This document shows positions 41,501 through 53,205 of a DNA stretch of 64,000 nucleotides, in pieces (position 1 is the first letter of the stretch; each line of letters begins with the position of its first letter). Source of the DNA: Symsagittifera roscoffensis (Eukaryota > Xenacoelomorpha > Acoela > Convolutidae); NCBI RefSeq assembly GCF_963678635.1, contig NC_087063.1:14577006-14641005 (forward strand), read 5' to 3'. Position numbers and translations under genes: made by a program. Below the pieces are notes generated by a model. It did no database searches. It saw only the letters and a list, made by a program, of their open reading frames with translations, and was not told the origin of the DNA.

Positions 41501-44500
41501 TTTGTTTTTTCAAATTTTTTCCAAGATTTTTTTCAATTTTTGAAGATTTTAATCCAAAAATGGCGCTAAAAACAACAAAAGCAATTTCAATCGAGTAAAA
41601 CTAGGTTTTCACTGTTTCAAAAGCATTTTTCTCAACAAGCATAGATAATCTATTGCAAGTCTGCTCGCACCATTATTCGCTCGAATTTAGACTAAACATC
41701 AAAAATTTTCAACCTGTTTTTCTCAAGACTGGGTCAAATATTGGAAAAATTTCAAAATTTGTTCAAATCAGGACTGAAAGGGATTTAACACGATATATCA
41801 CTCAACTCTCTCCGATGATTATTTGTTATAGCTGATTTTGCGTAGAAACAGAAAAAAAACATCCGAATACAAAGTTCCTCCCCTTTTTACAAATAGCAAA
41901 ACAACAAATCGTTCAAAGGTTTTATAGTTGTGAAATTTAGTCGAAATCCAAAAAGGCCTTAAAATACTCAAAAAAACTATTATCACTCGAGTAAAATTAC
42001 TTTTTTTGTTTTAAATTAAGCTATTGTGAGCTTTCAAACCATCAAAATAAGCTATTATAAGCCTGCTCGCTCGATTTATTCGCTCGAATTAAGACGGAAA
42101 ACCAAAAACTTCAAACCGGTTTTTCGCGACACTGGAAAAAACTTTTGAGATTTTTTAAGTCGTTCGAATCACGACTGTAAGGGCTTTAATGTGATATATC
42201 ACTCAACTCTCCGATGATTATCTGTGGTAGCTGATTTTGCGTGCAAAACAAAACATAACAAGACATAAAAAAGAAAAAACTAAAACACACCCAAATACAA
42301 AAGTTCTCCCCATTTTTCAAATGATCGGAACAAGAAACCGTTCAAAGCTTTTATAATTGAAAAAATCAGTTGAATTCGGTTTCAAATACCATCTATTTCA
42401 GAACAGAGCCTATTATTTTATTTTAAAATAGTATCAAGAAAAATAACGTGTTTGCGAGGTAAATTCTTTGACCCTGAACAAACGTAGTTCTAATCAATTT
42501 TTAGAAGGTTGCAAGGTTGCATTTTTTTTGGGGAGTAGACACATGTCAATTTTTGAAGTCCTTTAAGCTGTGATTCGCATTTCTTGTAAAAACAAAAAGT
42601 CGTCTCGTTAATGAGAATAATTATTCCGCATATTATAACAATTCATACTAATCTACAGGTACACTGATTAGAAAGTTGATTAAAGATAGACGTGGTTCTC
42701 GGAATGTAAAATGCTCTCTGAATAGAGCTGTATGATAAATTAAGTCCCATAGAGTTCCATTGGAAATTGGGTGATATATTACAATAGGTGGCAGGTTCAA
42801 TTTCAATAGCTGGATCGCTTGTTGTTATACTTTGCACATTATTAAATTAAATTTTTTCAAAAGCCAAATTTTTTGCCAAGAGTTGTAAAAATTCAAATTT
42901 TTAAATAGCATTTCATTTGGTAGAGTAACGTATTTACAAAAAAAATATTTTAGTAGTAGAACAATAGATAGATTGAAAATGAAAAGAATATGTTATGCTT
43001 GTATACATTAATTCGAGTTTTTGATTAGCATTTCATTTGGCAGAGTAACTTATTTACAGTAACTTATTTACAAAAAGTAAAACAAAAGATTGAAAATGAA
43101 ATGACTATATTATGCATATAGGCATTTTGTATAAATAGTTCTGAAACTTAATACATGCACTATATTCAAAATTACCACCAATTGTGACATAGCACCGGCA
43201 GTTGAATGTCAATTCACTGACTAAGCATGACACGAAACAGCCAAAATTTTCGAAAAAATATTTTTTTACGTTTTTTGCAGTGCTACTGTGGTCGCACAAT
43301 TCTGCGCTAATTGCTCAATTAAAAGTTAACCTGTTTTTAGTTGTTCATGTTATGAAATTTGCCAATTCAAAAACTGACCTTCAGAAGAGATGAAATACGA
43401 TATTGTACTATTGTACCATTTTTGTAGGTATTTGTACTTCCTATCCGCCTGGGCGATGTACTTTTTACTGCATACAGTATGTCACGGGGGTTCATCAAAC
43501 GAGGCCATTTCCGCCAACGTCACACGCCGCATTGCCCAGTGCTCAAAGACGTATGTGCGAACCTTGGAGAGCCTTGCTTCGGCAAACGTAAACCTTGGAG
43601 ACCACTCGACATTTTTGCATTGCGGCTGCCCTCCTGTTCATTGGCCTAACCATTGGCAGGTTTCCTGTATGTCTAAATTGACACCTTGCACGGCTTCGTG
43701 TTCGGTGAACGTCTATGCGTGGATTGTCGTGTGAAAACTCTTATGTCTAGTTCGAGTTTTAGGGATACTCTTCCCTCCAAGCGATAGCTATGTTCTATAG
43801 TTACCGGCGATTGTTCAAGGGTCTTGCTTTGCTGGTTAGTACAGAGCGAAAAGCTGTCAGTTTGTTATTGTTTTTTTCTTGCTGTCAGTTAGTAGGGGGA
43901 AGAAAGCTGGCGATACGATATTCCTGCCTGAGTAGTGCATGAGCTATGCTCATCGGTCTAAGCCAGAGGCCTTTTACGGTAATACATGTGGATTATTATC
44001 TATGATGATTTAAAGGGCTAACGAGTGGGATTGAATAAGAGTGGTGCCCCTACAGAACCCAAGCTGGTCACGTAAAGTGGGATATCGTATGCACTACAAG
44101 CTCCCTTAAAGTGATCAAGTAGCAAGAGTGTCCAACTCATTTTTGGCATGGGTTGGATAGCTACGGGACGCACTGAGTGTGTCGTGGTCCGCTGAGATAT
44201 ATACAGACTGGTATTTTAAAAAGCGTTATTGAACGCAATGGAATTGATTTAAGAAACAGGTTTCTTTTCAAGTTACTGCTTTTCACAGAACAAATTACCT
44301 CTCTGTAAAATGCCTGCAGTTGTTATTTTATGGTTACAAAGGAACTTCAAATGTTAAAAACCAAACTCCAGATTTAAACAAAAGTAGACAATTACTACTG
44401 CGCATGTAGCAAAAAATGTTTCAATCACAATATTTAATAAGGAAACATTTTGTGAAATTTTTCGGGGTCAATAAGTTAAAAATATAGCAGAGAACAGATG

Positions 44501-47500
44501 CTATGCAGTTTCCAGTGCTACAGTGAAAGTCCCATTTAAGTGAACACTTTCAATAATTACGTTTATTTGCGAGTAAGGTGAGACAAAAAAGAAGTTTCGT
44601 GGTATTACACTTCGCTGATAGCTAGTATTACACTTATGCTGATCATAAGACACATTTGAGCTTGATTGGATCAATTTGGTAAAATTTTCAATTGGCAAGG
44701 CAGGCGTTTATCCTTTGCTTTTGCAAAGAATATCGAAGAAAAATCTGACCTTTGGTTCTGTGCAAATGGAGAGCTCGATGCAAATTTCTCCCTCAATACC
44801 AGTCCGTTGAAGGGCAAGGAAGAATTCATTCCTGGCTGACCTTGATCGCCAGTGCAGTGGACATAGGTTACAACCAAGTGTCCAGAGGCCTATAAAAATG
44901 CCACTCAGTTTTTTGTAATTTTTTCGGATATGCTGGATGATCTTCTATATTCCGAAGATGATTTTTGTTTAAAATTCAATTGGAGATTAAAATTTTTTCT
45001 CATTCTTTTAAATAGGCTTCAAGTTTCTTTTCGTTTTTTTTTTCATAAACGTATTGAAATCAGTATGTTGATTATTTTCGTGGAATGGTTGCCCGTTTTG
45101 AATTTATACTCACTGAGCTATGAATGGATCCCTTTTCATCTAAGTAGAACCTCTGCGATGAGAGTCCGTCACTATAACAATCAGATGAAACCAAATGGAA
45201 AAAAAACATGGGCGATAATGAAGAGTTGAACCTGCAAATTTTGATCCAAGCAGATGTAAGATCGAATCATCAGACAGGTAATACAAAACATTTGATTCCA
45301 TTGTTTTTAGTTGCGAGAAGCAACTGACCTCTCATTGGCTGAGTTACAGTACTTATTGACCGCAACTCGAGGCTGAAGCATGGCTCAGATAGTCAAATTA
45401 GACCTTATTACATTTCTGTTTTTATTAACCCGACAAGCTCAGGTCATACTATCTTTTGTTGTGATGCATCATCTTCTTCGAGAACAAAAACTATGAAAAT
45501 TGTAATAAAGTTTGTATTTACTTTGTGGCAACAGTTAGTCGTTGAAGTTCTTTCCCAGCGTCTTCTGAGAAGGGAGAAGGGACTGTGTCGTCTGATACTG
45601 TTAGACACATGTTGTCACCCAACTTTGAACAGATCTCTCCGTTCTGAAACAGACAACAACGCATCAGAGCTTTATGGAACGATATTTTTACACACGCATG
45701 GAAAATTATGATTACGAATCCTTAGGTAAAAGGTCTTTTTAAAACATAAACTGAGTTCAAAATTGACCTTCGCGTTTTTCTTTAAACAACAAGTAGGCAA
45801 ACAACAACCAATATGATTCGTGGCGTATTAATCGAACAACATCTAGATTCAAGAGTTCACACGCAAGCCTTAAAATGTCTGAACTGATAACCGATCACGT
45901 ACCTTTTTGACAGTCCATGTCTGTGACGCAGAGGCCTTGTTGCTGCTTAGCATCTTGTGAGCAGTGACCACTTCACTCCCAGCCACTGGGTTGTTTTGAT
46001 TGTAGTTCAACTGCACCACCCGCGCTACACAATCACAGATCAAAGGTTTCAATCTCATTGTTTCAATGGGAACAATTTTCAATAAGAATGTTTTAATATC
46101 AGGAAAATTCAATAAATATTTTCAAATTATTTTGTTTGCACAATCTCAGTTGAGGAATGACAAAGTATATGGTCATAAGTAAAACAAAAACTCGTTCAAC
46201 GGATTGAAATCAACGGCAATTGCTGGAAAAACAGAGGAAAATGATTACTTCTTCCACTATTTGCTAGGAAAAAGTAAAAAAAAAAACAGCTTATGATACT
46301 GTTCCAATAATTTTCAATTTATGATGTTTTTATATAAGTTCTTTTTTCATTTTACATAAGTATAAAAGTTGAATAAAAGTTCATTTGAATTTTTGAATAA
46401 ACGATACATAGTTAGCTTTAATAATTTTGCTAGTTGCATAAGACAGATTAGGAATCTGATTCGGTTCCGCTCACTTATCGGCTCGCTGAACGGCTCTCCA
46501 AAAGACATCCAATAGTGATTGCTATATTCTAGCATCCCAACATTGGTCATCTCCTGTCCCATGCTGTCGAACAGCTTCTTAGCCTTACAGGAGAATGCAC
46601 TGAATCTGGGATTTGCCAATCGAGAACTACTAGATGCGCAATGATCCAGAAACTAAAACACAAATTGAAATTTTAAAAAATTGCCGGGGAAACGGTTGTG
46701 ACAAGAAACCAGAAAACTTCCATCTAATTAATCTAAAATGGCAAAAATTTCTAACATAAAAAAGAATCTGGTTATTGGGCAAGCACCACGGAATGTGACT
46801 AACAACCAGGCAGAAATTAAGAAAAAAAAGATTTTTTAAGCAGTTATAATGGGGTGATGGGAGTGTTATCACTACCATAAAGAAGCTATCGCAAAAAAAG
46901 TTCGAAAAGTTGTCAACTGGTATCTGCTGTAAAATTTGTGAAAAAAACTTTATTTGGATTTTGCGGGGCAAAAAACGAGCATGGTCTACAAACACAAAAA
47001 GTTTTTGTATATAATTAATCTAACTTTGCCAATGTCACCCTTGTAAAACGAGTGATCCTTGTCCAAGTCATAATACACGATCACGCCCTCGTCCAATTCA
47101 TCGGCCCCATTTTCATGTATCGTCACTCTAAGTGACCCCCTCCCCAATAAAGAACCACTTGCGCCTCCCATTCCCCGAGAGAGCTCCTTAATGTGACTCA
47201 TGCGGTGTTTGCTGCCTAGAGACATTTCCTCGTCGATGATTGGTTGAATTTCAGCCAAAGTGGAGTTGAGTTGTTTGATGAGTTTGGTCACGTAGTCTAG
47301 ATAATCTTGCTCCTAAAATTAAAACATGGCACACGTGTTTTTTTTGCTTGAATACATCTCAAATAAAGATACTTTGATTTTCCCAGAAGTTCAAAGTCAT
47401 CTTCCAAGGTCAATGCAACCATTAAAAAAGCCTGGCTAGATTTGCAGTCAGCAAGCAAACACTAGATTCTCATAGGAAACAGCCAAAACTCGCATTAAAT

Positions 47501-50500
47501 CTTAAAAATATCCAATAAAATATATTTCAGTAAAAAAAACTTTATAAATCCTATGACAGCAAGTTTCAATTTCTGCTACGTGTCCCACCTTGGTGAGTGC
47601 ATCGTACAATTCATCCTCGCCCATCGACAGGTACTTCTTCTCTGTCACTGTCCCCCTCCCTCTCTCCTCCCCCATCGCCAGTTCAATCTGCCCCACTAAA
47701 AACGCACTCCTCTTCTTCTCCCCCTTCAAGTACTTCACACACTTGAGAATGAAGTCACGTGATCCCAATCCACTGAATGAGTCACCTTTACTGACCCAAA
47801 CAGGTCCGAACACCTGCAAGTACAGATCATGGAACCAAAAACAAGACAACAAATTTCATCAAAAGACAACCGACGAAATCGGCATTTGTATATCTTATTC
47901 TGCGCTAGTATATTAGTTCACATAAAGTAAGCTTATTTAAAGGGACTTTCTGAATATTTGTGCAATGATTACATAAGAAATGTGAGTTAAAACTACAAAA
48001 TCGGAACCTGTCCAGGTCCTCTAGTATTGTAGAGTAGTTTGTCAATTGGGTTCAGTTGTTTCAGATTCTTGATCTCCTTGCCCTGAATGGTGAAAGCCTT
48101 CTGAGCAGGTCCTCCGAGGCCTAGCACTACCGAGGAGTAGTCCAGGAACTGCAATAGACTAAGTTGTTAGAAAACAAAAAATACTACAGGAGGGTGAACC
48201 CAACAAAAATACTACAGGAGGGAGAATCCAACAAAAATACTACAAGAGGGAGAACTCCACATTTGATCAATTTTGTCGAGAAAACAAACAAATAATTAAA
48301 CGAACTTTCGATGATCCCCATCAGGAAAACCTTCTTTTTGAGACTGTAAATTACGTTTTAAACTGTACATCCGATTTTATTTCGGGTAAAAACACGAATA
48401 TTTTCGTATCATGGGCGGATCTAGAATTGATTCGTAGGGCTAGGCGGATCTTTTCATTCATTTTTAGCTCCACCAAATGGATCACAAACAATAAAAACTA
48501 TGATGACCACGATTTATCAAAATCTTTAGCACGGCAGGCAAATTTTTGTAGAAAAAAAAACAATTCAGGGCACTTGAAACGTCGCAAAAGCGTTTTAGGG
48601 TACTTCGCGCTCGCTCATCAAACAAAGTGTATATTGGCGCAAAAGTTACCGTAAGCAAAGTTTGGCTTAATCGGCCGAAAAAAGACGTCTTAAAATAGTA
48701 TCAAAGTGTGTCGACCCACAGACCATCCAAAGGGTACCCTTTTGGTGGTCAGTGGGTCGAATCCCTGAGGGGGAGCGTCCACCCCCAAAATTCACCCCTG
48801 GTTCGCATGGTTCTGTTTCATAGCCAGTCGAGTTCTACCACTTATAACAACTCGGAGGCAGCGCTCAATATATTTTTGTGTAAGTTGAGTAACTTTTAGT
48901 AACTTATCACCTGTTGGAAATCTTCGGCATCAACCACAATCTCATTGTGTTCCAACCCTATCCCATTTCTGAGAACGAGCACTCGCTTCTGATTGGTCGA
49001 ACTTAGCTGCTGAATTCTCTCTGGCACTCCTTCCTTTGAAGTGCGACCTCTCTTGTCGTCTTCAGGCAACTGGATTCCATTCATCGTCCACACTATGTTT
49101 CCCTTCAGTCTGGCACTCTCTGAAAATAACTGAGCCACAATATTTTTCAAACATTTGGGTACAGCACAGAAACTTTATCTACTATTGCCATTTAAGGGTC
49201 TCACCAGATCTCAAAAAAATTGCAATAGCTGACCCCAAAAAAGGCTGATAAAGCAAAATGGCTGTCTAAAAGTATTTCCAATTTTGTGGAAAACAAACTA
49301 CTACTCACCATTGATATACTTATAAGGGTTCATGTAGGGCTCTCCCATTGAAATGTACAACTGAGGGCAGACGTTTTGCCCCTCACTCCCTTCTTGCAGT
49401 CTCTTAATATCCCCCCAATTAGTCACCCTCTGACCCCCCTTCACGAAGACTTTCCTAGCAGCCGAATTCAGATTAAGTCGTGCAGTGGAGAGAGATAGAA
49501 GATCGTTGAAATTAGAACACGAAATCAGTGCACTCGTTTCTCGGTCTCCATTGCGAAAAATCATAAGGCGGAGGGGGTGAAAGGGATCGCCTCCATCGAC
49601 AACAACCGAAGGTGCACGGCGTGGGGATGTTGGCGATCGTGATTTGCTCTGCCGCGGTGATCCTAAAAATTTTGTAACATTCTACTAAACTATTTTGTTT
49701 AACGAAACCGCTGATTTAGAAACTGGTTTAAAAACAACAGAAAAGCTTTTCTTTTTAGTCTTGAGAGTGTACAACCTTCTTTATGAAAAAAAAACAAATG
49801 AAGAAAATTGCAAAAAAAATACAATTCGAGTTTGAAATAAACATTCTTTTGAAGTATGTTGAGCAAAAGTAGTTATCCAAGCGCATTCTCACAGTCAAGT
49901 TTTTAGGTGGTATCCATGTTCATCAGAATAACTTAATAAGTTAATGTTTACTTGAATTAGTTTTCCTTCGCCTCTGCTTTGGGTGCTGTCTTCCATCTTT
50001 GTAGGGGATACTGAAAGCAGAAATAAATCTATATTGAAAGCAGATGCCAAATTTTAGACGGAAATACCTTGTAACACAAAGTCTAGTAAAAATGTAGCTG
50101 TTTCCTGTACAATAGCACGAAGTTGATAGATCACACAGAGGCGAAGCTATCGAACAAATTAAATCTATCGAAATGAATTAGCCTAGATTTGAAACAAAAA
50201 CGTCTCACGACAATAAAAAATTAAAGATAGCGTCGAAAAAAAAAATCAAGCGGTAACAAAGCTGATAACACCTTAGCAGAAACCGTTTGAGCTGAAAAAA
50301 AATGCATAGAATGTATTATGTCCCCCTCACCCTCAGCACACACACAATCTTTATTCGCGGGTCAAAAGAAACAATATGATGCCACTAAGCTGATAGAGAA
50401 TTGGCCGAAACCTATCAAGCTGAAGAAAAAAACTGAAAAAAAAAATTCAAAAAAGAATTTGAGACTAGCAAAAAATTCATACGTCCCCCTCAACCTCAAA

Positions 50501-51614
50501 GCACACACGCAAAAAAAAAACTTTTTCGCTAGTCTAACGGCGCAAAATGAGGCCACTATGCCAATGAAACATTGGCCGAAACCAATTAAGTCGAAATAAA
50601 AAGAAAATTAAAAAAGCCGAAAAAATTCAGGACTAGTAAAAAGTTATCAAGCCCCCCTCACCCTCAAAACACTTACACAAACAAAAAATTGCTCGTTGAA
50701 CAATATAACCCGATATGAGGCCACTAAGCCAATATAATTAACGCCGAAACCTAACAAGCCGAGAAAAAAAGAAAGAAAAAAAAAACGAAAATGAAATTTT
50801 AACAAATCGAGTAGGTAAAATTAAACCAACATAAAAACATATATATACGTATAGAACAGATATTTGAAATGCTAACATGCAAAAAAAAATTATTTTTCGC
50901 GGTAAACTTGTTATCTAACAGAGGCTTCCAAGAAATGAGCCTAGATGGAAAGAGAGAGTCCAGTGCCTAAAGTTGTTTACGGGGAAAAAAAGTCTAGTAC
51001 CCGATTGCAATACCCTTGCTCATCGCAAGGGTAGTTAAAACAAGCTCTTTTGGCACGTTACTCAGAATTACACAGCAATTTTTGTGGTTAATATAAGGTC
51101 TTTTAAGAGAGCTGAGAAAAATATGTTTGGTTAAAAAAATCTTAGATCCGCCCCTGAAATATATTTAGAAATTACCATTTAAACAATACCCTTGCTTAGT
51201 GCAAGGGTGATAAAACTGAGAACATAAAACTAAGACTATGGACTATATTAAAAGCCCCATTTGGAAAATTTTTTCCTACTGCCCGGATCGAATATCCGAC
51301 CTCGTGCTACAACCGTTACTGTCTATGTAAAATTGCCTTGTGGGCAGAAGTAAATGTGATTAAGCTACATATTGTTACTATTCACGAAAAGTTAGTTTTT
51401 TTGCGCGGGTTTGCTATTGTTATCTATCTCCATAATTATTTACCTATTCGGCTTTATTTCATCCATCAAAACTTTTTCGATTTTCTCCAAGTCCGAGTCT
51501 GATCCTGTGGTCTGTTCTATGTGAACTCTCCTTGTTCCTTGCGGAGAAAAAGGTTCCAACTGCTTCGAAATTTCGTCAGGCACTTCGAACTCTGTCGTCA
51601 CAGTCTTCAGTTTC
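38375..51614 (-). CDS. DCDC1: DCDC1-like doublecortin-domain protein (14 exons, both ends incomplete)
   Basis: Microtubule-associated type of protein; doublecortin domains bind tubulin. Fourteen exons with canonical GT-AG borders and matching phases give 781 codons. Order: linker, DCX domain 1 (PLRLMIFRNGDRETSA to YISMGEPYMNPYKYI), DCX 2 (RVLVLRNGIGLEHNE to GPVWVSKGDSF), a helical linker (EQDYLDYVTKLIKQLN), DCX 3 (LRVTIHENGADELDEG to YWMSFGEPFSEP), a beta-trefoil-like stretch (TWTVKKNGEICSKLG, YLDEKGSIHSS), then the start of DCX 4 (LRVLFNGCADQQMAQ). This mix of doublecortin and trefoil-like repeats is that of DCDC1. The first visible exon has an acceptor, so the 5' end lies to the right. No stop is assigned. 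Confidence 0.82.
38779..38902 (-). CDS. DCDC1-like exon after the 5.8-kb intron
   Basis: RFGLKQEPFRGIEEYRKC and NPEWAKRALTWPVDMNGD. Acceptor CTTTGTACAG, donor ATAAAG|GTTGAG, phase 0 out. Confidence 0.8.
38903..44749 (-). other. Large repeat-filled intron of the DCDC1-like gene
   Basis: Holds minus-strand copies of the dispersed intronic repeat (39,230-39,500; 41,640-41,890; 42,040-42,350), a block at 39,780-40,290 shared with 60,200-60,700 (ACAGACAGTTGGAAAAG; ACTGGATCAATAG), a tandem pair of about 120 bp at 42,907-43,120 (GCATTTCATTTGG), and a GC-richer segment at 43,430-44,230. No exon supported. Confidence 0.65.
43430..44230. other. GC-richer unexplained segment
   Basis: Base composition differs from the AT-rich surroundings, mainly at 43,440-43,740. 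A plus-strand frame is open for 114 codons at 43,390-43,734, and a second frame is open across most of the same stretch. No recognised domain, tRNA or rRNA signature. Confidence 0.35.
44750..44889 (-). CDS. DCDC1-like, trefoil-like exon 3
   Basis: ASGHLVVTYVHCTGDQGQPG, then LREKFASSSPFAQNQ. Acceptor TTTTTATAG, donor CAAAG|GTCAGA, phase 2. A second frame is open across the exon, but only this one fits the downstream exon. Confidence 0.75.
45114..45150 (-). CDS. DCDC1-like, 37-nt microexon
   Basis: Acceptor CATCGCAGAG, donor CTCA|GTGAGT. It is the only candidate I found that joins the phase-2 exon before it to the phase-0 exon after it without a stop. It encodes FYLDEKGSIHSS, which continues the trefoil-like pattern. 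Confidence 0.65.
45522..45643 (-). CDS. DCDC1-like, trefoil-like exon 2
   Basis: NGEICSKLGDNMCLTVSDD, then SPFSEDAGKELQRLTVATK. The G-x-I-x-S-x-L pattern followed by LCLTV is trefoil-like. Donor ACAAA|GTAAAT, phase 2. Confidence 0.8.
45903..46024 (-). CDS. DCDC1-like, trefoil-like exon 1
   Basis: TRVVQLNYNQNNPVAGSEVV to SQTWTVKK, ending at a W-x-V motif as in beta-trefoil repeats. Donor AAAAAG|GTACGT. Confidence 0.8.
46475..46652 (-). CDS. DCDC1-like, end of DCX domain 3
   Basis: FLDHCASSSSRLANPRF, AKKLFDSMGQEMTNVGML and YWMSFGEPFSEP, typical second half of a DCX domain. Acceptor TGTTTTAG, donor GATAA|GTGAGC, phase 1 out. Confidence 0.87.
47025..47312 (-). CDS. DCDC1-like, helical linker and start of DCX domain 3
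   Basis: EQDYLDYVTKLIKQLNSTLA helix, then a Gly-rich stretch and LRVTIHENGADELDEGVIV. Donor GGCAAA|GTTAGA, phase 0. Confidence 0.87.
47589..47813 (-). CDS. DCDC1-like, end of DCX domain 2 and linker
   Basis: VFGPVWVSKGDSFSGLGSRD closes the domain; then a charged linker to YLSMGEDELYDALTK. Phase 0 at both ends. Confidence 0.88.
48008..48148 (-). CDS. DCDC1-like, middle of DCX domain 2
   Basis: FLDYSSVVLGLGGPAQKAFT, then QGKEIKNLKQLNPIDKLLYN; matches the helix and second half of a DCX fold. Phase 0 at both ends. Confidence 0.88.
48177..48260 (+). repeat. Three-copy 28-bp minisatellite
   Basis: AAAAATACTACAGGAGGG followed by GAACCCAAC-like sequence, three times with minor changes, 30 bp left of a DCDC1 exon border. 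Confidence 0.8.
48405..48800 (+). mobile_element. Possible non-autonomous DNA element with hairpin core, copy 2
   Basis: Starts with ATGGGCGGATCTAGAA, similar to GGCGGATCTA ends seen near 51,140 and 63,600 (inverted). It contains a near-perfect 50-bp palindrome at 48,709-48,758 centred on GGGTACCC, then GGGGGAGCGTCCACCCCC. No transposase. Confidence 0.45.
48911..49119 (-). CDS. DCDC1-like, start of DCX domain 2
   Basis: ESARLKGNIVWTMNGIQLP linker, then RVLVLRNGIGLEHNEIVVDAEDFQQ, the first strands of a DCX domain. Donor CAACAG|GTGATA, phase 0. Confidence 0.88.
49309..49662 (-). CDS. DCDC1-like, DCX domain 1
   Basis: Encodes a Ser/Arg-rich linker (SPRQSKSRSPTSPRR) and a doublecortin domain with the hallmark end CPQLYISMGEPYMNPYKYI. 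Acceptor TTTTTAG, donor AATG|GTGAGT. Confidence 0.9.
49952..50010 (-). CDS. DCDC1-like, basic 59-nt exon
   Basis: Acceptor CTGCTTTCAG, donor TTCAA|GTAAAC. Encodes SIPYKDGRQHPKQRRRKTNS, a basic linker. The phase links its neighbours. Confidence 0.75.
50011..51443. other. DCDC1-like intron with CCCCTCACCCTC repeat
   Basis: Beyond the module repeat it holds a tRNA-like relic at 51,255-51,300 (-), with GATATTCGATCCGGGC as a B-box-like part, and a solitary transposon-like end at 51,140. Confidence 0.5.
50150..51040 (+). repeat. CCCCTCACCCTC module repeat, copy 1
   Basis: Three imperfect units of about 165 bp (from about 50,318, 50,485 and 50,650), each with CCCCCTCA-CCTCA, CACACAC, ATGAGGCCACTAAGCC and GGCCGAAACCTA. 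Flanks with ACAAATCGAGT and GATTGCAATACCCTTGCTCA recur at 54,780-55,480. Confidence 0.75.
51444..51614 (-). CDS. DCDC1-like, first visible exon (linker)
   Basis: Acceptor TTTATAG, donor AATAG|GTAAAT, phase 2 in and out. Encodes KLKTVTTEFEVPDEISKQLE and a Ser/Asp-rich acidic tail; no domain. Confidence 0.7.
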
Positions 51615-52028
51615 CTATAAACCAGTTGTTTTTGTTGGTCTAGTGAACAACAGTAAAGAAAATTCAACTTATTCCACTTCAACTTATTCAACTTATGAAG
51701 AAAAACTTGAACCATTCGAGAGGCAATCATCTCTATCCGAAATTGTTGCGGAAAATCAGACATTTCCCGAGCCAAAAAAATAAACAAAAGTACACCTGCA
51801 GATCTTAACCAGAATCACAACAGCTGATATTCGTTAAGAGCTAAATGATGGATAACGTAGAAGGGGAACTAAATTTTCTCGAGTGGGAAATGGACTTTCA
51901 AAATCAATTTTTACGTCAACCAAATTGATTTTTCGAGCTCTCCCTAATCACGATAAAGACCATATTTTAGCCCTTGTTGAAAGGTTTTGACCAAAAAATT
52001 GCGTAAAAACCGAAGAATGGATTTCCCA

Positions 52029-52112
52029 AAATAGTATGAAAGGGAGAACCCTTAGGTGCTCAACGCCTGTCAGGGCTCAAGCACCTAAGGGGGGGGGGGG
52101 GGGGGGGTCCAC
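52029..52112 (+). repeat. Hairpin-core repeat family, copy 3 with G-tract
   Basis: AAAATAGTATGAAAGGG, then the 12-bp perfect inverted repeat CCCTTAGGTGCT/AGCACCTAAGGG around a 19-nt loop, then a G-run of about 20 and GTCCAC. Confidence 0.65.
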
Positions 52113-53139
52113 AAAACACACTCCACATTAGTTTGAAGAACGGCTAAACATCTGTGTGAGCTTAGGAATCATGGTTTTACATGGATAAACAAATTTCGAG
52201 TGGATCGGACGACATAACTGCTTGCTGACATTTCAAATTGGGACGGCAGAAAAAGAGATAAATTCTTTAGTATTGCATACCTGCGGTTTCGATTGCAGTT
52301 TACGGACGATCCCATTGTGTCTGATATTCTATGTTCGTATGGGGATCTAAAAACGAGACATATGAAACAAGTGATGCTAGCAGCTGAGCAATTAGCATAA
52401 AGTATCTAAGCCACAGATTTTAGGAAGTTTAAAAATATACCTCAAAACAAATAGCAAAAAAGCCAGGATTTCAATTTTTGAACCACTGTGATTATCTTGT
52501 CAAATTATCATTACTGATGAGACGATTTTGTTTGCAATTCAAACTCCGCTCACTGTAAATTTTGCAGCATTTAGAAAATGAAATCAATTTTCGAAAATGC
52601 CGTAGACCTTGAAAAACCCGTTTTCAGGCGCCTGTATCAACGCCTGTCCTTAATTACTGCCATTAGAAAAAAAAACAAGACTGCTGGTATATCACAGCAA
52701 ATCATAAAACATTCCGACTTGCTTTGACTAAATTGGTATAGTTTTTGGAAAAGAAAAGTTTGATAAACTGTTTTTTTAGGACTGCCATTATCAAAAAATT
52801 AGGTATTGAAATTTGAATGGCAAATGGAATTAATATCAAAAATTATCAATGCAATGATTTTAATGGCGGGATTTTTCGACACGCATACACAGCTCCAGAA
52901 CATGGCCAAATTGAGAACTTACGTTGGAAAAAAAACGAACAGAATACGAACAGATTTTTTTTTCAACTTGCAAAATAAACTCATGTTCAAAAAAGAGTCG
53001 AGAGACAGAGCCACGAGCATTAACACAGAGTCGAAGCTGCGCATCTCAAATAATAGCGAGATCACGACAAAAAGCAGTTCTATAAAGTGCAAACGAAAAA
53101 GTAGAAATAAACCTCGAATTAGTAAAAATTCAAATTCGT

Positions 53140-53205
53140 CTCTGATTCGAATTATGACCTAGAGATTATGAGCCTCACGCACTAGTCACTCAGCTACTGA
53201 CGCTA
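53140..53205 (-). repeat. tRNA-like relic
   Basis: Minus-strand GTAGCTGAGTGACTAGTGCG is close to a tRNA A-box region, and AATTCGAATCAGAG is close to a B box. The acceptor stem is not paired. Confidence 0.5.

Noticed and set aside
44750-44889. Alternative frame in this DCDC1 exon (LWTLGCNLCPLHWRS)
   Set aside because: It would end in phase 0, which does not fit the phase-2 acceptor at 38,902, and the 44-nt upstream exon it needs (near 45,330) leads only to this dead end.
51259-51300. Functional tRNA on the minus strand
   Set aside because: Only a B-box-like part is recognisable; no A box or paired acceptor stem.
52806-53162. 118-codon plus-strand frame
   Set aside because: Low-complexity Lys/Asn/Ser sequence that runs into an antisense tRNA-like relic; no domain or splice support.
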